From contig JAEXTB010000119.1 of the NCBI GenBank assembly GCA_023453725.1, forward strand, positions 1-7,775: a stretch of 7,775 nucleotides of DNA, in the 5' to 3' direction. A model generated the notes under the pieces. The model saw nothing but the letters and a program-made list of their open reading frames with translations, searched no databases and was not told where the DNA came from. The stretch's first letter is position 1; every line of letters starts with the position of its first letter. Made by a program: the position numbers and the translations under genes. Shown piece by piece: positions 1-6,174 of this stretch. The stretch comes from Bacillota bacterium (lineage in GTDB: Bacteria > Bacillota > Clostridia > Christensenellales > CAG-138).

Positions 1-99
1 ATTTGCAGGTGGAACCAGCGCCCAGACAATGTTGGGAAGCATGGCAAGAAAAAAAGCGGCAAGCCCTTCCTTAGAGAACCCAAATCGATACTGCCTCAT
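1..99 (-). CDS. Small membrane protein, N-terminal part only (runs off the left edge)
   Basis: An ATG at 97-99 on the minus strand opens a frame that stays open through all 33 codons to the window edge. It begins MRQYRFGFSKEGLAAFF and continues with LAMLPNIVWALVPPAN. A basic N-terminus is followed by a hydrophobic stretch at about residues 12-28, typical of a first membrane-spanning helix, with an aromatic/proline-rich end (LPNIVWALVPP). The start overlaps the stop of the upstream TetR gene as ATGA (96-99), so the two genes are very probably one transcript and translationally coupled. No strong ribosome site precedes it, which fits coupling. The opening pattern resembles short uncharacterised Clostridial integral membrane proteins as I remember them, but that is recollection and not a search. 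Function is unknown. Being co-transcribed with a repressor, it may be a membrane component of the same response. The C-terminus and true length are outside the window. Confidence 0.72.
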   Translation of the reverse strand, partial: MRQYRFGFSKEGLAAFFLAMLPNIVWALVPPAN

Positions 100-680
100 G
101 TGCTTTGCTTGAGCCCTGAGAGCAAAAAGTCCAGTTCCTTGCCCGTGCGTTCCACAACGTCATATCCACAATCGTGCAGGCACCAGTCAATGAGACAGCC
201 GCGCACAAATTTGATGAGCAGTTCGGCAATGTAGTGTAGTTCCAGATCGCTGCGAAAAAAATCCCGGGCGTTTTCTACACAAGAAAGCACGCGCTTATAA
301 TACGCACGCTCAGGGTTCACTGCGGAACGGTTCTGATCCATTAAAATGTTCTTATAGTATTCCGTAATGATCGGCCCAGCCTCGCTTACCACAAACGCGG
401 TCTGCACAAGCAGCACGTCTTTCACCGCCTCAAGCGGGGAAGCGGCGGCTTTGGGCAGATGGTCTCCCAGCGTATCGTCAAACAGCAGGAAGGCGCGGTT
501 CATCAGCTCCTGCTTGGAGGCAAAATGGTGGTAGAACGCGCCTATGGAAACGCCTGCTTCGGCGCAGATGTCTTTTATCTTTGTCGTTTCCCACCCCTGC
601 GTTTTCACAAGCTTTGTTGCCGCATGCAAAATACGTGTTTGCGTTATCAGGGAGCGTTCGGGATTGGTGTGCACCGCCAT
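96..680 (-). CDS. TetR/AcrR-family transcriptional regulator
   Basis: A 194-residue protein of normal size for a TetR-family dimeric repressor. The N-terminal DNA-binding domain is clear at residues 13-60: a first helix (TQTRILHAATKLV), then the helix-turn-helix TTKIKDICAEAGVSIGAFYHHF (33-53 in two overlapping helices), then the family's SKQELM segment. The C-terminal two thirds (about 65-194) is the ligand/dimerisation part. It is divergent, as usual, and gives no clue to the ligand. The start at 680 is supported by an AAGGAG ribosome site at about 690-696, ten bases upstream, and by a strong promoter just before it. The gene is divergent from the ene-reductase/aconitase X operon and shares a 183-bp control region with it, so it most likely represses that operon and perhaps itself. 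The ligand would then be a substrate or product of that pathway (inference). Its stop overlaps the start of a downstream membrane protein gene. Confidence 0.93.
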   Translation of the reverse strand: MAVHTNPERSLITQTRILHAATKLVKTQGWETTKIKDICAEAGVSIGAFYHHFASKQELMNRAFLLFDDTLGDHLPKAAASPLEAVKDVLLVQTAFVVSEAGPIITEYYKNILMDQNRSAVNPERAYYKRVLSCVENARDFFRSDLELHYIAELLIKFVRGCLIDWCLHDCGYDVVERTGKELDFLLSGLKQST

Positions 681-686
681 TTTTAC

Positions 687-729
687 TCACTCCTTCTGAC
701 ACATTATAACACATTCCCTTCCCATGTCT
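687..729 (-). promoter_or_regulatory. Promoter and ribosome site of the TetR gene
   Basis: On the minus strand there is a perfect -10 box TATAAT (703-708), extended by TGT immediately upstream. A -35-like AAGACA lies at about 725-730, with a 16-bp spacer. The predicted start of transcription is near 696, so the leader would be only about 18 bases and the AAGGAG ribosome site would sit almost at the 5' end of the message. A direct repeat ACACATT (plus strand 699-705 and 709-715, ten bases apart, one helical turn) straddles the -10 box. Prediction from consensus only. Confidence 0.6.
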
Positions 730-757
730 TTTTTCGGATATAAAATTACACAATTCT

Positions 758-777
758 ATTGTAAATAAATTAACAAT
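758..777. promoter_or_regulatory. Candidate TetR operator (imperfect 20-bp palindrome)
   Basis: ATTGTAAATAAATTAACAAT is a near-perfect inverted repeat. Eight of the ten symmetric positions pair (ATTGT and AAT against ATT and ACAAT); the mismatches are 763/772 and the central 767/768. It is the best dyad I found by eye in the intergenic region, and its size suits a TetR dimer site. It starts inside the candidate -35 box of the rightward operon and fills most of the spacer to the -10, so a bound repressor would block RNA polymerase. It lies about 50 bp upstream of the TetR gene's own -10, where effects on autoregulation are possible but less direct. AT-rich sequence makes chance dyads more likely. 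Confidence 0.5.
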
Positions 778-787
778 GTGATACAGT
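759..787 (+). promoter_or_regulatory. Candidate promoter of the ene-reductase/aconitase X operon
   Basis: TTGTAA (759-764) and TACAGT (782-787) are separated by exactly 17 bp. Each hexamer matches the housekeeping consensus at four of six positions, and TGA directly before the -10 gives an extended -10 element. Transcription would start near 794, leaving a leader of about 70 bases before the ATG at 864. The rest of the leader (about 795-850) shows no clear riboswitch or terminator. An alternative AT-rich -10 (TATAAA near 740-745) lacks a convincing -35. Confidence 0.45.
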
Positions 788-863
788 TAGCGCATAAAAC
801 AGAATCCGGTTCGGTTTATTCAATTCTAAATGACACATCAAATTCGGCAAAGGAGTGAACGGT

Positions 864-3137
864 ATGAAGACGGATGCATTGGTACAGTCCCTTGTGGACA
901 GCTACGGCAGTTGGGTCACCGGGGAAAACGAAAACCGCAAGGGCGGCACGGGGCGTATGACAAAGGAACTCTACCCGTATGACGCCATGTTCTCCCCCAT
1001 CCAGGTCAACAGGCTTACCATCAAGAACCGCCTTGTGATGGCACCCATGGGCAACATCGACATGTGCGAGGAAACCGGGCGTCCCAACGACAAAATGCTG
1101 CAATACTTCTTTGCGCGTGCCAAAGGCGGCGTGGGCCTTATTACCACCGGACTCATTCCCATCAGCCATGGTATCGATAACTCCGTAACAGAGCTTGGAC
1201 ATCTTTCGTACTTCCCGCGCATTGACCGCAGCCGCACCGTATTTGCGGGCTGGCGTGATCTTGCGCAGGGCGTGCACGCTTATGGCAGCAAACTGTTCAT
1301 ACAGCTCACGGCGGGGTTAGGCCGCGTAGGAAACCCGCAATGCTTAATCAATGAAATGAAATTCCCTGTCTCCGCCTCCATGAACCCCAATTTTTATATT
1401 CCGCAAATTCCATGTATGCCGCTCTCCGACGCACAGCTCAAAAAAATCATCAAGAACGCCGGGCAGGCCGCGGCGGACGCAAAAGCCGCAGGCATTGACG
1501 GCGTGTATTTGCATGGGCATGAAGGATATTTGTTGGAGCAGCTGACCAACACTGCCTTCAACCGCCGCAAGACCGGCCCGTATGCGGATTATATGCGCTT
1601 TGGGGTTGACCTTGTGAAGGAGCTCAGGCGCCGCGCCGGGGACAGCTACCCCATCATGTACCGCATTGACCTTTCCCTTGCGCTCAACGAAACGTACGGG
1701 GAAAGCGGCATGAACATCCCCGCGCTCAAAAAATTCAAGAACGGGCGCACCATTCAGGAAACGCTTGCATATATGGAAGCGCTTGTCAAAGCGGGCGTTG
1801 ACATGTTCGATGTAGACCTTGGCTGTTATGACAACTGGTGGCTCCCGCATCCGCCCGCAGGCATGCCCGCCGGATGCTTCCTGGACGTTTCCAAGGTTGT
1901 AAAAGAGCATTTTGCAAAGAACAACATCCGGTCTAACGCCGGGCTACCGGTTCCCGTTGTAGCCGTAGGCAAGCTCGGGTACCCGGACCTTGCGGAGCGC
2001 GCACTGCGCGAAGGCGAATGCGATATGGTCATGCTGGGAAGGCCGTTGTTAGCCGACCCGGATTGGCCCATGAAGGCGTTTGCGGGCAAGGTGGAGGAGA
2101 TCTGCCCCTGCATCGGCTGCCAGGAGGGCTGCATCAACGAATTTGTGGACGGCGGCCACCCCCAGTGCGCTGTCAATCCCCGTACGGGCTTTGAACACAA
2201 CCTGCCTGAAACTTTGCCCCCCGCGCTCAAAGCAAAGCGCATTGCAGTCATCGGCGGCGGCCCCGCAGGCGTGACGTTTGCAATAAAATCGGCAGAGCGC
2301 GGCCATACGGTGGAGCTGTTTGAAAAGAGCAATGAACTTGGCGGGAAAGTAATTCCCGGAAGCGTGCCCAAGATTAAATTCGATATCCAGAACTATCTTG
2401 CCTATCTGAGGCATGAAGCGGAAGAAGCAAGCAAGACTGGAAAGCTGACTATCCACTACAATACAGAAGTTTCTCTCGAATCGCTCAAATCCGAAGGGTA
2501 TGACGCAATCGTGGTGGCTGCAGGCACAAAAGCCGTGACCCCCAAGCTGCCTGGGCTAGAGCATGCAAACGTTGTGCAGGCAACTTCTCTTCTTGCAAAT
2601 TCCGATCTCATCGGAGACGCAAAAGAAATCGTCGTAGTCGGCGGCGGCGTTGTGGGCTGCGAGGTTGCCTACTGGCTCAAGTATGAACACGGCCGGGATG
2701 TCAGCGTGGTGGAAATGCTGCCGTACATGATGGAAGGCGCATGCACCGCCAACCGCGGCCACCTGCTGCATTACATGAAAAAAGTGGGCGTCAAGCTGTA
2801 TAACTGCGCCAAAGTGACCGGCTTTGGGGACCATTCCGTCTCTATAAAACGCAATGTGTCTTCCGGCGTGCCTGACCCCTACAACACCTGGCAGCCCATA
2901 CTGCCCAAGAACATTGAAAATCCGCTCGCAAAGAAGATCGGCCCGGAAGAACGGGACGAGGACATCAAGGCCGATCTTGTGGTGCTGGCCATGGGCGGCA
3001 AACCCGATGACGCGTTGTTCTTTGAAGCGCAGCGCACGCATGCGGCGGATGAACTCTACTACATTGGCGACAGCTTTTCTGCGGGCAAGGTGCTTGAAGC
3101 GACACGCGCCGCTTACGCGCTTGCCGCGCGCATCTAG
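864..3137 (+). CDS. Old-yellow-enzyme/2,4-dienoyl-CoA reductase-type flavin oxidoreductase with 4Fe-4S, FAD and NAD(P) domains
   Basis: A 757-residue iron-sulfur flavoenzyme of the FadH/BaiCD/enoate reductase family. These enzymes pass hydride from NAD(P)H via FAD and a 4Fe-4S cluster to FMN, and reduce an activated C=C bond. Domains (numbered from the ATG at 864): the FMN TIM barrel begins at about 40 (YDAMFSPIQVNRLTIKNR, VMAPMG). A Tyr in HGHEGYLL (Y222) matches the family's proton donor, and H329 in DNWWLPHPP is the likely partner. Cluster cysteines are C416, C419, C423 and C435 (C-x2-C-x3-C-x11-C, followed by AVNP). The FAD-binding site is IGGGPAG (463-469), the NAD(P) site VVVGGGVVG (590-598), and the C-terminal YYIGDSFSAGKVLEA completes FAD binding. 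The protein is longer than FadH (about 670) because of an N-terminal extension of about 35 residues and an insertion of about 40 residues near 660-703. The ATG at 864 is preferred because AGGAG (851-855) precedes it by 8 bases; a GTG at 855 overlaps that site. The start at 957 is weaker. It is the first gene of an operon with aconitase X, 11 bp upstream of it. Substrate unknown. Confidence 0.92.
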   Translation: MKTDALVQSLVDSYGSWVTGENENRKGGTGRMTKELYPYDAMFSPIQVNRLTIKNRLVMAPMGNIDMCEETGRPNDKMLQYFFARAKGGVGLITTGLIPISHGIDNSVTELGHLSYFPRIDRSRTVFAGWRDLAQGVHAYGSKLFIQLTAGLGRVGNPQCLINEMKFPVSASMNPNFYIPQIPCMPLSDAQLKKIIKNAGQAAADAKAAGIDGVYLHGHEGYLLEQLTNTAFNRRKTGPYADYMRFGVDLVKELRRRAGDSYPIMYRIDLSLALNETYGESGMNIPALKKFKNGRTIQETLAYMEALVKAGVDMFDVDLGCYDNWWLPHPPAGMPAGCFLDVSKVVKEHFAKNNIRSNAGLPVPVVAVGKLGYPDLAERALREGECDMVMLGRPLLADPDWPMKAFAGKVEEICPCIGCQEGCINEFVDGGHPQCAVNPRTGFEHNLPETLPPALKAKRIAVIGGGPAGVTFAIKSAERGHTVELFEKSNELGGKVIPGSVPKIKFDIQNYLAYLRHEAEEASKTGKLTIHYNTEVSLESLKSEGYDAIVVAAGTKAVTPKLPGLEHANVVQATSLLANSDLIGDAKEIVVVGGGVVGCEVAYWLKYEHGRDVSVVEMLPYMMEGACTANRGHLLHYMKKVGVKLYNCAKVTGFGDHSVSIKRNVSSGVPDPYNTWQPILPKNIENPLAKKIGPEERDEDIKADLVVLAMGGKPDDALFFEAQRTHAADELYYIGDSFSAGKVLEATRAAYALAARI

Positions 3138-3148
3138 GGGGTGGCAGC

Positions 3149-4426
3149 ATGCAATTGACAATGGAGCAGCAGGCGCTGCTGAACGGTGAAAAAGGCGAAG
3201 CGCTGCAAAAGGTCATGAAGACGCTTGTCATGTACGGCGAGACATTCGGCGCCGATAAAATGGTACCTGTCACAGGCAAGTACGGCCACCTTGTGACAAG
3301 CTTCGGCCTTTCTGTCATGAAACCTGTATATGCGCTGATGCAGCAGCTCATTGACGGCGGCGCGCTTTCCGGCCAGGCGTTCAGCGTAGACCCGCGCCCG
3401 CTTGACCCCAACGTGCCGCAGAATGCGCTGCAAAAGCTGGTATTCAATGTGATGTACTCCAAGCAGGCGTCTTATGAGGAACAGCTCGTGCAGCTTGGTA
3501 TATTAAGCCCCAGCGCGTTCACCTGCACCTGCTACATGGAGGAGGTCGGCAATATCCCCAGCGAGGGCGATGTGTTAAGCTGGGCGGAAAGCAGCGCGGT
3601 GGTGTACGCCAACAGCGTATTGGGCGCGCGGTGCAACCGTAACTCCGGCATCATTGAGCTGTTTGGAAGCATCGTGGGATACGTGCCCTATTTCGGCCTG
3701 TTGACAGACGAAGGCCGCAAGGCAACGTGGCTGATTGAAGTCACAGCCGATACGCTGCCCGAAGCGCAGGTATTGGGCAGCGCCATAGGCTTACGCGTAA
3801 TGGAGGATGTACCCTACATCGTGGGGCTTGACCGTTTCTTCCCAGATGGGCTCACGGACCAGGCAAAATCATACCTCAAGGATATGGGCGCGGCCACGGC
3901 CTCAAACGGCGCGGTGGGCCTCTACCATATCGAAGGGCTTACGCCGGAAGCAAAACGAGAAGGCCGTGCGTTGCTGCAGCCTGACGCAAGACACTATATG
4001 GTGGACGAGGCGGAGTTAACCCGCGTGCGCAAAAGCTACCCGTGCATCTGGAAGAACCCGGACGCACAGCCGAAGCTTTGCTTCATAGGCTGCCCGCACC
4101 TTTCCATGGCCCAGCTTAAGGATTGGACGGAGCGGCTGCTCAGCGGATTAAAGGCGGCCAACCGGGAAAAGCCCGCAATTCCAACCGTGTTTACCGCCGC
4201 CCCCGCCGTCAAAAAAGCCTTCGAGCAGACGCCCGACTATGCGCGGCTTACGGCGGCCGGTGTAGTTCTCTCCGATATTTGCCCGCTCATGTACATGAAC
4301 AACCCGATGTGCTCCAAAATGCCTGTGGTCACCAACTCCAACAAGCTGCGCACCTACACAAGCGCGCGGTACCACACGGATGCGGAAATCCTCACATTGC
4401 TCACGAAGGGAGGCGTACGCGCATGA
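3149..4426 (+). CDS. Aconitase X catalytic (large) subunit
   Basis: A 425-residue protein matching the aconitase X catalytic domain (formerly DUF521). The start MQLTMEQQALLNGEKGEA is the family's LT-x-E-E-x-x-x-L-x-GE-x-G signature. Residues 144-164 carry the conserved WAESSAVVYANSVLGAR block, then NRNSG. Family-typical cysteine positions include C126 (TCTCY), C315 (IGCPHLS) and C378 (SDICP). Other cysteines that could be extra are C128, C162, C311 and C388. The VVTNSNKLRTYTSARY segment near the C-terminus is also typical. Aconitase X enzymes are iron-sulfur dehydratases. Characterised members are cis-3-hydroxy-L-proline dehydratase in bacteria and mevalonate-5-phosphate dehydratase in archaea (established). 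Here the subunits are separate genes, as in the archaeal form; in many bacterial hydroxyproline enzymes they are fused. The ATG at 3149 follows AGGGGG (3136-3141), and the gap after the ene-reductase stop is 11 bp. No mevalonate or proline genes are visible to decide the substrate. Confidence 0.93.
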   Translation: MQLTMEQQALLNGEKGEALQKVMKTLVMYGETFGADKMVPVTGKYGHLVTSFGLSVMKPVYALMQQLIDGGALSGQAFSVDPRPLDPNVPQNALQKLVFNVMYSKQASYEEQLVQLGILSPSAFTCTCYMEEVGNIPSEGDVLSWAESSAVVYANSVLGARCNRNSGIIELFGSIVGYVPYFGLLTDEGRKATWLIEVTADTLPEAQVLGSAIGLRVMEDVPYIVGLDRFFPDGLTDQAKSYLKDMGAATASNGAVGLYHIEGLTPEAKREGRALLQPDARHYMVDEAELTRVRKSYPCIWKNPDAQPKLCFIGCPHLSMAQLKDWTERLLSGLKAANREKPAIPTVFTAAPAVKKAFEQTPDYARLTAAGVVLSDICPLMYMNNPMCSKMPVVTNSNKLRTYTSARYHTDAEILTLLTKGGVRA

Positions 4427-4863
4427 AGGTATTCAAAGGCCGCGCCGTTGTGCCCGGCAACGCCGAGGCTACGGCGCTTGTATCCACGCAAGGGTTCAAT
4501 ACATTAGCAAGCTTCCAGAAGAGCCTGATGTCCGGGGACAAAAAAGCCGTCTGTTCGGACCAGAACAACCCCGCGCTATACAAAAAGCCCATGGCTGGCA
4601 CTGCGCTGTGCATGCCTCAGACCATAGGCTCCACCACAGGCGGCATGGTGCTCTACTGCGCCGCGGCGCTGGGGCAGCAGCCCGCCTGCCTGCTGTTCTC
4701 CAAGTCCATCGATTCGCTTGCTGCGGCGGGGGCGATACTTTCCGACGTATGGACGGACCGCTCCATGCCCACCGTAGACTCTTTGGGCGATGAATTTTTA
4801 AATTACGTCAAGACCGGCATGCTGCTAAGCGTAGCGCCGGACGGCACCGTAACCGTAAAGTAA
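4423..4863 (+). CDS. Aconitase X swivel-domain (small) subunit
   Basis: A 146-residue protein matching the aconitase X swivel domain (formerly DUF126), which closes over the active site of the large subunit. It opens with MKVFKGRAVVPGNAEATALV, the family's FKGR-x-(V/L)-x-PG-x-AEG/A start. The PQTIGSTTGGMVLY motif (65-78) corresponds to the conserved GSS/GST-x-G loop that supplies a serine to the active site; here it would be S70. It ends with the AAGAILSDVWTDRSMPTVD block typical of the family. The true start is the ATG at 4423: it overlaps the large-subunit stop as ATGA, and AAGGGAGG (4406-4413) lies nine bases upstream. A longer in-frame reading from 4123 would overlap the large subunit by 300 bases and is rejected. 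Equal production by coupling suits an obligate two-subunit enzyme. It is the last gene of the operon. Confidence 0.93.
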   Translation: MKVFKGRAVVPGNAEATALVSTQGFNTLASFQKSLMSGDKKAVCSDQNNPALYKKPMAGTALCMPQTIGSTTGGMVLYCAAALGQQPACLLFSKSIDSLAAAGAILSDVWTDRSMPTVDSLGDEFLNYVKTGMLLSVAPDGTVTVK

Positions 4864-4893
4864 CCCATCCCCCTATCCCCCTGTTTCTGACAC

Positions 4894-4932
4894 GCAAAAG
4901 CCGCCGGGCAGCCTGATGCCGGCGGCTTCTGC
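4894..4932. terminator. Hairpin between convergent operons, likely terminator of the sugar transporter operon
   Basis: AAGCCGCCGG (4898-4907) pairs perfectly with CCGGCGGCTT (4919-4928) around an 11-base loop. On the minus-strand transcript the stem extends to 14 bp (4894-4907 with 4919-4932) through one G-U pair. Read on the minus strand the stem ends in TTTTGCG, a short U-tract. Read on the plus strand there is no U-tract after the stem (CTGCATTCG). It is therefore best placed to end the permease transcript, about 35 bases past that gene's stop. It may also stop the aconitase X transcript or protect its 3' end, but less certainly. Confidence 0.7.
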
Positions 4933-4965
4933 ATTCGATAAGGAGGAAGAACGCTTGGGTGAAGT

Positions 4966-6174
4966 TTAGCGCTTGCCGCGCGTAATGACGTCAAACGCGA
5001 CCGCGATGATGAAGATCACACCCTTGACGACATACTGGACGGAGATGTCTACACCCATCAGGTTCATGCCGTTGGTAAGGGACATAATGACCAACGCGCC
5101 GATGATGGTGTTTGTCACCTTTCCGATACCGCCGCTGACGGACACGCCGCCGATGTAGGAGGAGGCGATGGCGTCAAGCTCAAAGCCAAGCCCTGCCTGC
5201 GGGGTAGCTGAAGCCATGCGCGAGGTGAAGAGCATGCCTGATAGCGCGGCTAACATACTCATGGAAGCAAATACGAGAAGCGTCACTTTTCTTACATTGA
5301 TGCCGGAAAGTTCCGCAGCCTCCGGGTTGCCGCCAATGCCGTATATACTGCGGCCAAGGCGTGTCTTGTTGAGCAGGAAGTTGTAAATAAAGAGCACAAC
5401 GCCCACGATCGCCGCTGCCCAGGGCAAGCCTTTGTAGCTGGCCAGCATCAGAATGAACGCAGCGATGATGGCCGAGAACAGCACAAGCTGGCCGATGAAT
5501 ATCGGCAGCGAATTGACCTTGAACTGGTAGCGCTGCAGCTGCCGCCTGCTGTTGAGTTGGGAAGCCACCATCAGCACCACCGCAATGATCCCGATCGCAA
5601 TTGTGAGCTTATGTATGCCGTTCTCCACTGGCATAAAATCCGGAAGAAAGCCACTGTTGAGCGCCTTGAATGTTTCATCTCGAACGATGATGGTACCGGT
5701 GCTAGCCGTTACCATGGAAAGAAGCCCGCGGAATATGAACATGCCTGCAAGCGTTGTGACAAACGCAGGAACCTTAACGCGGGAAACCAGCGTCCCCTGG
5801 TACAGCCCAACGACCACGCCGCCCAGCAGGATCACCGGGATCACCACATACACAGGGAGCCCGTTTGAAAGCAGCATAGCGGAAAGCGCGCCTAAGAAGC
5901 CCGCCACATAACCCACCGAAAGATCGATGTGCCGGACAATGAGGATGAGTGTCATGCCGATTGCCAGCACCGCCACATAGGCTGTCTGGTTAATCAGGTC
6001 CGACAGGTTGCGCGGGGACAGGAACCGCCCCTTGGTCATGATGCCAAAGAATATGAATATGGCGATCAATGCGATGTACATGACGTAATCGCGTACGTTG
6101 TTCTTTAACAGCGTGCCTAACTCCCGGCCAAGGCCCGGCTTCAGTTCGGCGGATACGGTGTTATTTGTCTTCAT
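4966..6174 (-). CDS. gguB: Sugar ABC transporter permease, GguB/MmsB type
   Basis: A 402-residue polytopic membrane protein of the BPD_transp_2 family (ribose/xylose-type permeases), the usual length for GguB/MmsB/XylH. After a polar N-terminus of about 28 residues there are roughly ten hydrophobic segments (for example 31-46, 66-81, 85-102, 108-125, 138-153, 190-205, 227-246, 252-267, 298-314, 355-372, 381-396). Family motifs are SDLINQTAYVAVLAIGMTL, IDLSVGYVAGF (83-93) and GIGGNPEAAELSGI (279-292), the cytoplasmic loop that contacts the ATPase. It forms the transmembrane channel for monosaccharides (established for the family: the ChvE-GguA-GguB system for galactose, arabinose, xylose and others). 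Its ATG overlaps the ATPase stop as ATGA, with GGGGAGGAG upstream. The symbol is assigned from family resemblance; XylH is the main alternative. The actual sugar is not readable. Confidence 0.9.
   Translation of the reverse strand: MKTNNTVSAELKPGLGRELGTLLKNNVRDYVMYIALIAIFIFFGIMTKGRFLSPRNLSDLINQTAYVAVLAIGMTLILIVRHIDLSVGYVAGFLGALSAMLLSNGLPVYVVIPVILLGGVVVGLYQGTLVSRVKVPAFVTTLAGMFIFRGLLSMVTASTGTIIVRDETFKALNSGFLPDFMPVENGIHKLTIAIGIIAVVLMVASQLNSRRQLQRYQFKVNSLPIFIGQLVLFSAIIAAFILMLASYKGLPWAAAIVGVVLFIYNFLLNKTRLGRSIYGIGGNPEAAELSGINVRKVTLLVFASMSMLAALSGMLFTSRMASATPQAGLGFELDAIASSYIGGVSVSGGIGKVTNTIIGALVIMSLTNGMNLMGVDISVQYVVKGVIFIIAVAFDVITRGKR

Noticed and set aside
478..753. Alternative minus-strand frame covering the TetR N-terminus
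   Set aside because: It overlaps the conserved helix-turn-helix in another frame and would start inside the promoter region.
697..838. Direct repeat TGACACAT (697-704 and 831-838) as a regulator site
   Set aside because: Eight bases, two copies 126 bp apart in AT-rich DNA with no dyad symmetry; too weak to call a binding site.
855..863. GTG start for the ene-reductase
   Set aside because: The GTG overlaps the AGGAG ribosome site that is correctly spaced for the ATG at 864.
1344..1910. Long minus-strand open frames opposite the ene-reductase gene (also 1826-2371, 2049-2456 and 2556-3161)
   Set aside because: They are antisense to a clearly conserved gene, have no recognisable domains and arise from the GC-biased codon use of the real gene.
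4123..4422. 100-codon in-frame extension upstream of the aconitase X small subunit
   Set aside because: It lies wholly within the large-subunit gene in another frame, has no family resemblance, and a strong ribosome site marks the ATG at 4423.
5552..5911. Plus-strand open frames opposite the permease and ATPase genes (also 6403-6678 and 6967-7416)
   Set aside because: They are complement shadows of conserved transporter genes, without convincing ribosome sites or domains.
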